NCBI RefSeq assembly: GCF_016587355.1
Contig: NZ_BNJF01000001.1
Location: 1,116,001 to 1,180,000 of the forward strand
Direction: 5' to 3'
DNA length: 64,000 bases
From: Ktedonospora formicarum
Lineage (GTDB): Bacteria > Chloroflexota > Ktedonobacteria > Ktedonobacterales > Ktedonobacteraceae
Every line of letters begins with the position of its first letter. Within the stretch, counting starts at the first letter, position 1. Below, piece by piece: positions 56,820 to 64,000 of the stretch. The translations under genes and the position numbers were made by a program. A model generated the notes under the pieces. The model saw only the letters and a program-made list of their open reading frames with translations. It had not been told where the DNA came from and searched no databases.

Positions 56820-56853
56820 GTGGGGGAGATGGCTGACAAGCCTCTCTCCCATT
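56820..56853 (+). terminator. Probable hairpin after map
   Basis: Complementary stretches tgggggagat and ctctctccca with a short loop; imperfect. The remaining spacer to 57096 shows no gene. Confidence 0.45.
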
Positions 56854-57096
56854 CCTCTTTCCCCCCGTTCCACCTCTACATATAGATACAGGCATACATA
56901 TATACGAGTTTAAAGCCCCTCGTATAATGGCACTGGAAGCGGGAACTCTGCCACTGGCAGGGGGACTCCGTTCGCCTTTTCACTTCCTCTGGGGAAGTGG
57001 ATGATGTTTCCAGAACATTGTCTGTTTGTGTAAACGCTCACACCTCCTTCTGGAAAGTGAGAGCATTGATTTACTCAAACAAGGAAAGGAACAACC

Positions 57097-57501
57097 ATGT
57101 CACTTGTCAAGAGAACCGTCTGTATGGCTATCTTCTCCTGCGCCCTGGCAGTGCTGCTAATGTTCGGCACAGCTACCTCAGCGTCCGCAAGTTCGCTGCA
57201 CTGCGGTAAAGGTGGCTTCGGCTTCGGTGGTGGTTATGGTGGCGGCTTCGGTGGTTATGGCCTCGGCTATGGCACCGGCTTTGGTGGTTATGGCCTCGGC
57301 TATGGCACCGGCTTCAGTGGCTACGGCCTCGGCTATGGCACCGGCTTCGGTGGCTTCGGTGGTTATGGCTTTGGCGGTCATGGCTTTGGCAAAGGTTTCG
57401 GCAAAGGCTTTGGCGGTCATGGCTTCGGCAAGGGCTTCGGTGGGGGCTTTGGTGGCTTCGGTGGGGGCTTTGGTGGCTTCGGCGGTGGCTGCGGCTGCTA
57501 A
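57097..57501 (+). CDS. Secreted Gly-rich repeat protein 1
   Basis: A 134-aa protein: signal peptide (about 1-32, cleavage near SASAS), then a Gly/Tyr/Phe-rich region with three near-identical copies of GGYGLGYGTGF and later GHGFGKGFGKGFGG units, ending GGCGC. It has the same signal type as the genes at 58541 and 59364, so these are paralogues. Such proteins are extracellular or surface-exposed structural polymers; a role in the hyphal or spore envelope would be inference. Confidence 0.8.
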   Translation: MSLVKRTVCMAIFSCALAVLLMFGTATSASASSLHCGKGGFGFGGGYGGGFGGYGLGYGTGFGGYGLGYGTGFSGYGLGYGTGFGGFGGYGFGGHGFGKGFGKGFGGHGFGKGFGGGFGGFGGGFGGFGGGCGC

Positions 57502-57561
57502 TATTCCCTGAATTAAACCAGGCTTATTAGCTCTCCAATAGAGAACTTAATAAGCCCGCGC

Positions 57562-57617
57562 GAAACCTCCTGAAGTGTGGCGCGACACAGTGTCAGCGTC
57601 GTCCTCCAGGAGGTTTC
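57562..57617 (+). terminator. Hairpin after the first Gly-rich gene
   Basis: Perfect 11-base arms gaaacctcctg (57562-57572) and caggaggtttc (57607-57617), with a further stem inside (gtgtggcgcgacac). Confidence 0.6.
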
Positions 57618-57762
57618 CTCTATTTAGCACCTCAACATATTCCTGTAACCTACATCGTATCTACTAGAGGAAATTAGAAAACAAACGGACCCATTCCTGC
57701 CAGAGAGAACGCGCTACAACCAGCGCTCGTTCTCATGCCAGACGAGAGATTGGTGTATCTCC

Positions 57763-58188
57763 ATGCAAGATAGAATAGCTATATGTCTTCTACGCGAGCC
57801 CACGATATGCAGTCACGTACGCTTTAGTCGCGACTATATATCCAGGTACCCTCATGGACACAACCGCCTCTCTAGGCATACTGGTACATGGGCCCTGGTT
57901 TGCTGGTCGTCCACCATATTTGATCACGTCGCTTTAACAACAACTATAGCAAGCGCCGGGTGCGTAACGCTCTTACTCTTACTCACTTTGCTATCTCCAC
58001 TCCCGGCATCCGCCAGCACGCTCAACAGCCAGCATACTAACGCAATCACGCACACTTGCCATAAGCCCGGACATGCGCGCAACAAACACTGTCAGCCTTT
58101 CCGCTGGTACAATGGCTACACCTGGCGCTTCGGCTATAGCTGGTATGACGGTAATCGATGGCACAGCAGCTACCGCTGCTTTGCTTGA
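57763..58188 (+). CDS. Possible small secreted protein
   Basis: An open frame of 141 codons. Only the second half looks like a real product: a hydrophobic stretch (CVTLLLLLTLLSPLPASAS) resembling a signal peptide, then a short mature part rich in His, Trp, Tyr and Arg (CQPFRWYNGYTWRFGYSWYDG). The first 65 residues are unlike coding sequence and no good ribosome binding site precedes the ATG, so the true start may be missing or the frame may be broken. Confidence 0.4.
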   Translation: MQDRIAICLLREPTICSHVRFSRDYISRYPHGHNRLSRHTGTWALVCWSSTIFDHVALTTTIASAGCVTLLLLLTLLSPLPASASTLNSQHTNAITHTCHKPGHARNKHCQPFRWYNGYTWRFGYSWYDGNRWHSSYRCFA

Positions 58189-58202
58189 TATCCTTGTATC
58201 TA

Positions 58203-58245
58203 CCTGAAAGCGCCGCATGAGCGGCGTTAGGTTTTGTTTAAGATA
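58203..58245 (+). repeat. Dispersed palindromic element, copy G (short)
   Basis: The plus strand reads tgaaagcgccgcatgagcgg, then cgttaggttttgtttaaga: an inner hairpin and a right arm like copy F. The left arm is degenerate. Confidence 0.5.
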
Positions 58246-58540
58246 TAGGTTTTCAACACACAATTATTGTCTGGTCGGCTTGAGGCACTCTACCGCCTCT
58301 CCACCAATCAAAATGCAAGCCCCGAGGAGAAAACAGAAAACACTTTTGCTTCGCAGCACCATCGGAGGCGCGCATTAACATTATTTATGAGTTTATACCC
58401 TTCTGTATACTGAAGCCAGAAGTAAGCCCTGTAGTGCATAACCGTAGTGCCATCAGAGAATGCGTCAATAGTAGCAACATCCTCAAACGACATTCAAGAC
58501 AAGAGCAATACAGGCTCAGGCACCAAGGAGAAAGAAAGAC

Positions 58541-58981
58541 ATGAAACTCTCCGTAGTACGGAAGACCCTATGTCTGATCATGCTCAGCGCCGTCATCGCC
58601 TTTGGCTTAATGGTGGGAACGGCTACCTCCGCTTCAGCTTCTAGCCTTGCACCAGCTAAAGCACAGATACATACCGCAGCCCAGTGGGGCAAAGGCGGTT
58701 GGGGTGGCAGAGGTTGGGGTGGCGGCTACGGTCGCGGCTTCGGTTGGGGTGGCGGATACGGTTACGGTCGAGGCTTCGGCTTCGGTCGCGGCTTCGGTTG
58801 GGGCGGCTACGGTTATGGTCGCGGCTTTTATGGTCGTGGCTTCGGTTATGGCTATGGTCGCGGCTTCGGCTTCGGTCGTGGCTTTGGTGGCGGCTATGGT
58901 CGCGGCTTCGGCTTCGGTCGTGGCTTTGGTGGCGGCTTCGGGCGCGGCTTTGGTGGCGGCTTCGGGCGCGGATTCCGCTAA
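58541..58981 (+). CDS. Secreted Gly/Arg-rich repeat protein 2
   Basis: A 146-aa exported protein: signal (about 1-32, MVGTATSASAS), a short spacer LAPAKAQIHTAAQWGKGG shared with the gene at 59364, then about 95 residues of GRGFG, GGYG and GYGRGF units. High Arg, Gly, Phe and Tyr content suggests an RGG-like, phase-separating or fibre-forming polymer (inference). AAGGAGAAAG precedes the ATG. The antisense frames over this gene are composition artefacts. Confidence 0.8.
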   Translation: MKLSVVRKTLCLIMLSAVIAFGLMVGTATSASASSLAPAKAQIHTAAQWGKGGWGGRGWGGGYGRGFGWGGGYGYGRGFGFGRGFGWGGYGYGRGFYGRGFGYGYGRGFGFGRGFGGGYGRGFGFGRGFGGGFGRGFGGGFGRGFR

Positions 58982-59035
58982 GCACCAACCTAGGCCAGCA
59001 TATCAGGCCAACCTAAACAATTGCACACGCAAAAA

Positions 59036-59073
59036 ACTATCCAGGCGTGTCCAATGTGGACACGCCGGATAGT
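59036..59073 (+). terminator. Hairpin after the second Gly-rich gene
   Basis: A 17-base-pair stem with one bulge (actatcc, ggcgtgtcca / tggacacgcc, ggatagt) and a 3-base loop. Confidence 0.7.
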
Positions 59074-59114
59074 AATCCACGATATCCCAAGCATTCCTAA
59101 GCACCCAAAGCACT

Positions 59115-59347
59115 AAGGCCTTATGCGAAAACCAGCGCCGTTTTCGCGGCTAGTGCATACACCTTGCACGAACATCTGAGCGCAATCCATTTGCTATGAA
59201 CTCCAACGTCGCTGCCGTGTCCCCACATGGAGGTCGCGATTAGCGCTTACGCGCAGGTGTTCACAGTATGGGGGTTCGCTAACTGCCACTAAGGCTGTGT
59301 CAATGTTCGTAGCAATAAGCACACACAGGTTTTCGAATAAGGAGTAA
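59115..59347 (+). repeat. Dispersed palindromic element, copy H (long), upstream of the third Gly-rich gene
   Basis: Arms ccttatgcgaaaacc (59119-59133) and ggttttcgaataagg (59328-59342), complementary with one mismatch, enclose about 195 bases, giving the family's longest copy. The right arm continues as aaggagtaagg just upstream of the gene's own ribosome binding site. Confidence 0.65.
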
Positions 59348-59363
59348 GGAAAAGGAGTCAAAA

Positions 59364-59645
59364 ATGGCACTTTTGAACCTTCGCAAGGCTGTTTGTGTGA
59401 TTATGCTCAGTGGCGTATTAGCGCTCGCGTTACTGTTCGGTAGTAGCACAGGCTTTGCCTCAGCAGCCAGTTTGACCCCCACAAAAGCACAAATATCAGC
59501 GAACTCACAATGGGGTGGCTATGGCGGCATCGGCGGTAGTTATGGCTATAGCTATGGTTATTCCTATGGTTATAGTTATGGCTACAGCTTTGGCGGCAAA
59601 GGTGGTGGCTATCGCCCCTGCTGGTATGGTTGCTATTACTGGTAA
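59364..59645 (+). CDS. Secreted Gly/Tyr-rich protein 3
   Basis: A 93-aa exported protein with a signal to about residue 34 (LLFGSSTGFASA), the spacer LTPTKAQISANSQWGG shared with its paralogue at 58541, five tandem YGYS-type units, and the C-terminus RPCWYGCYYW with two Cys that might crosslink. AAAAGGAGT lies 6 bases before the ATG. Confidence 0.8.
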   Translation: MALLNLRKAVCVIMLSGVLALALLFGSSTGFASAASLTPTKAQISANSQWGGYGGIGGSYGYSYGYSYGYSYGYSFGGKGGGYRPCWYGCYYW

Positions 59646-60207
59646 GTTGTCTTTCGCTTGAGCGAAACAACGCCACAATAAATCCTTACGCGATGGTGCA
59701 TCGCATAACAAGAACGGCGGGCGTCTCTGACGTCCGCCGAGCTTTATGCTTACAAACAATATGACTATCAATATGACTATTAGGACTAGAGATCTTCCCT
59801 CATGCTCAAGTATGCCATAAACTATCCCAAGGTGCAACATAAATCCAGAACAGCTTCAGCCGATATTCAGGCTTGACGGGCAAAATGGATAAACAGTCGG
59901 GTTTTACCGACAATGTGAACAGCAAGGCAACCCCGAAAATACGCATGGGCAACCCACTTGATACGCAGAGCTTGTGCCAACCTCTATAACAAAAGAGAAC
60001 ACCTGCCGCAGGGTTGCAATGCTCCCTCCTCAGACAGACGGCTTCACCCTGGCTGGCAGATAATGACTCTCCTGTAGCGCGAACACAGTAGTGATGGTCC
60101 ATAGCTGGTGCTATGGATCCACCAGTATCACAGCAGATGTTGCACACTCTGTATGTTGTTTACGGGTTAGTAATACGACTCAGGGAGGAGTCGGAAAGGA
60201 CGAAACA
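59646..60207. other. Intergenic region with terminator, no supported gene
   Basis: About 560 bases. It starts with a hairpin (cggcgggcgt / acgtccgccg, 59715-59739) that probably ends the Gly-rich gene. Reverse frames at 59505-59840 and 59806-60147 lack domains. It presumably carries the promoter of the following secreted-protein gene. Confidence 0.5.
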
Positions 60208-60822
60208 ATGTCGCGTTCGTGCATCACTAAATGCGCAAGTGTGTTTGTTCTGGGTAGCCTCTGTATGCTCTTTACGGTCTTCGGACAAGCTTCATCGGCT
60301 CATGCCGCTAGCCTGAAGGCCGATCACAAAGGGAAAGGTCCCATCTCGATTTGCTCAACCAACATTGTCTTCGCCGTCTATGCACCTAATAGCACTAATC
60401 TCACAGTCAAGGTAAATGGCAGTGAGATCGAGTTTAAAAAAGCAGCCAACTGCATCGTTAAGGTCAGTGCACATAAGCATCGTAAGCATCATCGCATGAT
60501 GAAGAAATCCAGCGATCCTGCTCTTCGTATCGAGAGTACTACCAATCCTGCCATCACACAGGTTCCTATGGGGAATCTCAATCCTGCCATCACACAGGTT
60601 CCTACTGGGAATCTCAATCCTGCCATCACTCAGCAGGCTCCTATGGGGAATCTCAATCCTGCCATCACACAGGCTCCTACTGGGAATCTCAATCCTGCCA
60701 TCACTCAGGCACCAATGACAACTCAGGCTCCGATAACGAGCATGAATCCAAATACCGTGGACTCGATGGGTAGCATGAGCCAAGTTCCTCAATTGGCAAC
60801 CAGCACAACGATGGCTCAGTAA
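60208..60822 (+). CDS. Secreted protein with NPAITQ tandem repeats
   Basis: A 204-aa exported protein: signal about 1-34 (SSAHAAS), a conserved-looking domain of about 70 residues with two Cys (ISICSTNIVFAVYA, CIVKVSAHKHRKHHR), then five tandem copies of a 12-13-residue repeat, NPAITQ followed by VP or AP, then M/T-GNL, and a Thr/Met-rich tail. AAAGGA precedes ATG 60208; the longer frame from 60091 is rejected. Repeats are recent (near-identical codons). No family recognised. Confidence 0.7.
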   Translation: MSRSCITKCASVFVLGSLCMLFTVFGQASSAHAASLKADHKGKGPISICSTNIVFAVYAPNSTNLTVKVNGSEIEFKKAANCIVKVSAHKHRKHHRMMKKSSDPALRIESTTNPAITQVPMGNLNPAITQVPTGNLNPAITQQAPMGNLNPAITQAPTGNLNPAITQAPMTTQAPITSMNPNTVDSMGSMSQVPQLATSTTMAQ

Positions 60823-60848
60823 TAAGGCCATCCGCATCGAACATAGAA

Positions 60849-60880
60849 GGCGGGAGATGAGTCACTCCTCATCTCCCGCC
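60849..60880 (+). terminator. Hairpin after the repeat-protein gene
   Basis: Perfect 13-base arms ggcgggagatgag (60849-60861) and ctcatctcccgcc (60868-60880). The remaining spacer to the kinase gene shows no gene. Confidence 0.7.
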
Positions 60881-61171
60881 GTTCCTTCTCTCACCACTTC
60901 CTCACACACGCAGGTTTTTCGCGAAGAAGGTCGCTAGATCTGACGAACTCCATCCCCTTTCACTACCCCTTACAGCACTTTCACTCGTACTACACGAAAA
61001 GCATTGCTCTTTTCCTACTCACATGCAATAATGCATCCTATCAGCTATATTTCATAGTATCAAAAGCATCTGGTGCTGGATGTAATTGAGGGGTAGACGC
61101 GTATAAGCACCCATACCTATTTCTTCCCTACACCTGAAAGTCTCTACAAGGAAGTGAGGAGGCGATCTACT

Positions 61172-63823
61172 GTGAGATTGTGGCGTTATCAGCATGAGCT
61201 AGAAACTCTAGAAGGGCGCTATCACCTGCGCAGGCTGCTTGGCAGCGGCGGGATGGCCGATGTCTGTCTGGCGTGGGATGCCCGCGAGCAGCGCGAGGTT
61301 GCCATCAAGGTCATCAAGCCTGACGAATTAGATCAACGCGCCCTCAACCGCTTCATGAAGGAAGCATCCAAGATCGCTCATTGGCAACATCCACATATCC
61401 TACAGGTATATAGCGATCTCAAGCTCGAACTAATTGACCCCGCGCACGGCTCGATGGTTCCCTATATTGTAATGGAATACGCCGCTGGTGGCGACTTGCA
61501 CAAGCGCTTACGTCCAGGCCAGCCATTCTCGCTTAATGGCATCCTGACCCTCGGCTCACAGCTTTGCAGTGCGGTGGCTTATGCCCATAAACATGGTGTG
61601 ATTCACCGCGACCTCAAGCCACTCAACATTCTTTTCCGCGTCCTTCCAGACGCGAGTGAGCAGGTAGTTTTGAGCGATTTCGGGCTCGCCGTTGAAATCA
61701 GTGCGACCCACCATACATATGCGAGCGGTGGAACTCTCCCCTATATGGCTCCCGAACAATTTCGGGGCGCAGCCATTCCAGAGAGCGATATCTTCGCGCT
61801 CGGTGTGATTCTCTATCAGCTCTGTACTGGTCGCCTGCCATTCCGCCGCACTCTCTATGAAATAGGGCGTGACATAGCAAACAACAAGGAATTACAATCA
61901 CCGCCACCACCTAGCAGCCTTCAACCCCTTCTTCCGCCCGATCTGGACATGGTCATCTTGCGCGCCCTGGCCCATGATCCTCAGCAACGCTACCAGAACG
62001 CGGAGGACTTCTGGACCTCCGCTCGCGCCGCGCTCCTCGAACCCTCTCCCAATGTGAGCAGTACCTTTACCAGCCCCCGCATGACGCGCATCACACCGCT
62101 ACCTCCTGGCGATTTTCAAAGCATAGACCTTGCCTCTGAGGACTTCCTCTCCAACCCCACCAACCTCGACGATCTAGACAACAACGATGATGCCTTCAAC
62201 GCCCTCTCAGGGGATGATGAGCTCGTCCCCGATTCCCCTGCGGCCTTCTCCTCACAGCCAATGCAGCGATCTCTCACACTTTCAGACAAGCAATTCGGAT
62301 CAGGGCAGTCATCACACCCATCTGCTCAACCAGACTCAATGCAGCAATCCCTCACACTTCGCAAGAGGCCGCGCTCTCAAATCGATTCAATGCAGCGATC
62401 CCTCACACCTCGCCAAAGACAGCGCTCCCAGGACGACTCGCTTCTCGAATCGCTCGTCCCCAAACATCAACGCCGCTCCCAATCAGGTTCCAGTCAAGTA
62501 TCTCTCGCTCGTTCTCGCCAACACTCCGGCGATGCCTCAGTGCAACGATCCCTCACACCTTCCCGTCGTCAATCAGCTAGAACCACACGCGAGAGTTCTC
62601 CATTATCCCGCCATAAGCGCTCCAGCACCGGGTCCCCTCCTACCCGCCATCCTTATCGCACCATCGTGCTTGCGACCATCTTGCTCCTTGTACTCATCGG
62701 AAGCGCTCTCTTCGCGCTACCAGGGCTACGCCCTCTCACCGCGCCCATCATCACCATTCTTGGTCGTAATCACGCGACCATCACCATCACCGCCTCCAGC
62801 CAGATCGAACGCGACACCTACACCGTCATCGGCGTTCCCCGCGATCCCGATACCACCAAATTCCAGTTGACAACCCACCCCATCACCGCAACCCTCCAGT
62901 CTCCTCCCCAGACTATCCAGGCCACGGGAAAAACCCAATCCCCCGGAAAAGCCGCTACAGGGAGCTTATTATTTTCCAACGGGTCTTTCGCAAGCTTCAC
63001 CCTTGGCAAGGGAACACAAATAAAGGCTTCCAACGGCATCATAGTTCTGACAGATGAAGAAATTACGATACCACCAGCAGACCCAAATAAGCAGGTTGCT
63101 GGTCAATCCACTGTCAAAGCACATGCAGCAGAGCTAAACACAAAAGGAAATATTGCCACTCTCACAATCAATCAAAACTGCTGCGGCAAAGACTTCGTCT
63201 TCGTTAAGAATACAGAGCCTTTCACAGGGGGGCAGGACCCGCAGGACTATCGCTTTGTCACGCAGCAGGATGCTCAGGAGGGCATGAAAGCCACTTTGGA
63301 GCAGACCACCACACAGGCTCGCGACCGACTCCGTCAGCAATTACGCACTGGTGAGGCAATGGCAGGCGAGCCACAATGCACCAGCAAACTCGCCGCCAAC
63401 CCCGCCATCGGCGATAATGGCACCAATATAACCAGTTCACAGGTCAGCGTAAGCGTCACATGCCAGGCTCAGGCCTATAGCCAGCAGGAACTGCAAAAGC
63501 TCCTCGCGCCAAAACTTCAACAGAAAGCCAGCACCGATCTTGGCAATGGCTATACGCAACACGGGGGCATGGCGATACGTTTCAGCCAGGCCAAGGTATC
63601 TGGTGAGCAGATCTCCTGGGTCGTTGAGGCCAGCGGCACCTGGACCTATGCCTGGAGCAAGACCTCGCGTCAGCAGGTCGCACACTATCTCGCGGGGCGC
63701 TCCGTCGCGGAAGCTCGTTCATGGCTACAGGGTCAGCCCGGTGTCGCATCTCTCACTATCGACTATCCCGGCGACCTCCTGCCCACCAATCCCGACCAGA
63801 TCACCATCGCGATCAAATCCTGA
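61172..63823 (+). CDS. Receptor-type Ser/Thr protein kinase with Ser/Arg repeat linker
   Basis: An 883-aa membrane kinase. The kinase domain (about 12-280) has LLGSGGMADVCLAW, VAIKVIKP, HRDLKPLNI, DFGLAVEI and GTLPYMAPEQ. A long cytosolic linker contains at least five degenerate copies of a QRSLTP-R-x-R-RSQ unit (about 365-485), basic and Ser/Thr-rich like kinase target sites. One helix (TIVLATILLLVLIGSALFALPG) leads to an extracytoplasmic part of about 350 residues resembling baseplate-J/gp47-type beta domains, with a Cys pair (NQNCCGKDF). GTG 61172 is chosen because GAGGAGG lies 9 bases before it; GTG 61154 is the other option. Confidence 0.9.
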   Translation: MRLWRYQHELETLEGRYHLRRLLGSGGMADVCLAWDAREQREVAIKVIKPDELDQRALNRFMKEASKIAHWQHPHILQVYSDLKLELIDPAHGSMVPYIVMEYAAGGDLHKRLRPGQPFSLNGILTLGSQLCSAVAYAHKHGVIHRDLKPLNILFRVLPDASEQVVLSDFGLAVEISATHHTYASGGTLPYMAPEQFRGAAIPESDIFALGVILYQLCTGRLPFRRTLYEIGRDIANNKELQSPPPPSSLQPLLPPDLDMVILRALAHDPQQRYQNAEDFWTSARAALLEPSPNVSSTFTSPRMTRITPLPPGDFQSIDLASEDFLSNPTNLDDLDNNDDAFNALSGDDELVPDSPAAFSSQPMQRSLTLSDKQFGSGQSSHPSAQPDSMQQSLTLRKRPRSQIDSMQRSLTPRQRQRSQDDSLLESLVPKHQRRSQSGSSQVSLARSRQHSGDASVQRSLTPSRRQSARTTRESSPLSRHKRSSTGSPPTRHPYRTIVLATILLLVLIGSALFALPGLRPLTAPIITILGRNHATITITASSQIERDTYTVIGVPRDPDTTKFQLTTHPITATLQSPPQTIQATGKTQSPGKAATGSLLFSNGSFASFTLGKGTQIKASNGIIVLTDEEITIPPADPNKQVAGQSTVKAHAAELNTKGNIATLTINQNCCGKDFVFVKNTEPFTGGQDPQDYRFVTQQDAQEGMKATLEQTTTQARDRLRQQLRTGEAMAGEPQCTSKLAANPAIGDNGTNITSSQVSVSVTCQAQAYSQQELQKLLAPKLQQKASTDLGNGYTQHGGMAIRFSQAKVSGEQISWVVEASGTWTYAWSKTSRQQVAHYLAGRSVAEARSWLQGQPGVASLTIDYPGDLLPTNPDQITIAIKS

Positions 63824-63929
63824 ATCGTTCACAATGACAATTCCACATAATTCCGCAACTGCTCGCAATGGTGAGGCGGAAAGCACATGTTATGCACGTT
63901 AACTGAAAGAGAAGATTCAAAATTATAAG

Positions 63930-63955
63930 AAGGCGCTAAGCTATCGCTTTAGCGC
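63930..63955 (+). terminator. Possible hairpin after the third kinase
   Basis: ggcgctaa and tttagcgcc pair with a short loop near the window end; no T-tract. Confidence 0.4.
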
Positions 63956-64000
63956 CGCTAAATTCGTATTGGCTCGCACAACTCCGGCAAATACGGCGTT

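Noticed and set aside
58656..58988. Arg/Ser/His-rich reverse frame
   Set aside because: A composition shadow of the Gly-rich repeats on the plus strand.
60355..60837. Reverse frame with IEIPSRSLCDGR repeats
   Set aside because: It is antisense to the NPAITQ repeat gene; its repeats only mirror those of the real gene.
1..64000. tRNA, rRNA, CRISPR or transposase genes
   Set aside because: I looked for TPsiC-like GGTTCGA contexts, regularly spaced direct repeats and DDE/tyrosine-recombinase motifs and saw none that hold up.

Overview
The window reads as a chromosomal segment of a Gram-positive-like member of the Chloroflexota, most likely class Ktedonobacteria (inference, from gene content). 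Pointers are a DUF2298 (Chlor_Arch_YYY) membrane protein, an FMN-riboswitch-controlled RibXY-type riboflavin uptake pair, three large receptor-type Ser/Thr kinases with extracytoplasmic domains, a CYP102-type P450-reductase fusion, many lipoproteins with Pro/Thr linkers, and small secreted Gly-rich proteins. Genes are interspersed on both strands, with long intergenic spaces and strong hairpin terminators. No rRNA, tRNA, CRISPR array or transposase gene was recognised.

Layout. 0-9 kb: CAP lipoprotein, oligopeptide-binding lipoprotein, an orphan GrdB-like protein, a D,D-carboxypeptidase, a TetR regulator, an aldose 1-epimerase and a P450. 9-17 kb: the CYP102-like fusion, a secreted amidase, purA and a TrmB-type regulator. 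17-25 kb: a PHP protein facing a tightly coupled minus-strand his operon (HisRS-like gene, hisG, a HAD-phosphotransferase fusion, hisH, hisA, hisF). 25-28 kb: argC-argB behind a T-box leader. 28-33 kb: two tandem paralogous receptor kinases. 33-36 kb: ribX-ribY behind an FMN riboswitch, then a peroxiredoxin. 36-47 kb: a GT87-like membrane protein, an aldehyde dehydrogenase, DUF308, PQQ-propeller plus DUF2298, an ArsR metal sensor and an MFS transporter. 47-52 kb: an RNA-processing island (RtcB, an Rnl5-like RNA ligase, archease, a small basic protein, a zinc-ribbon membrane protein). 52-57 kb: cystathionine beta-synthase-like enzyme, small membrane proteins, an XRE regulator and map. 57-61 kb: a cluster of secreted Gly-rich and repeat proteins. 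61-64 kb: a third receptor kinase.

Three observations stand out. First, RtcB, archease and a second, unrelated RNA ligase are collinear on the minus strand. Second, a dispersed palindromic element (arms cttatgcgaaaacc / ggttttcgcataag) lies in front of each of these genes and a few others; in front of the RNA ligase its arm supplies the Shine-Dalgarno. Third, five genes (GrdB-like, hisG, aldehyde dehydrogenase, zinc-ribbon protein, cystathionine beta-synthase-like) are each broken by what looks like loss of one base in a G/C homopolymer. That points to systematic homopolymer undercalling in the sequence rather than five independent pseudogenes, so the genes are annotated here as single spans.
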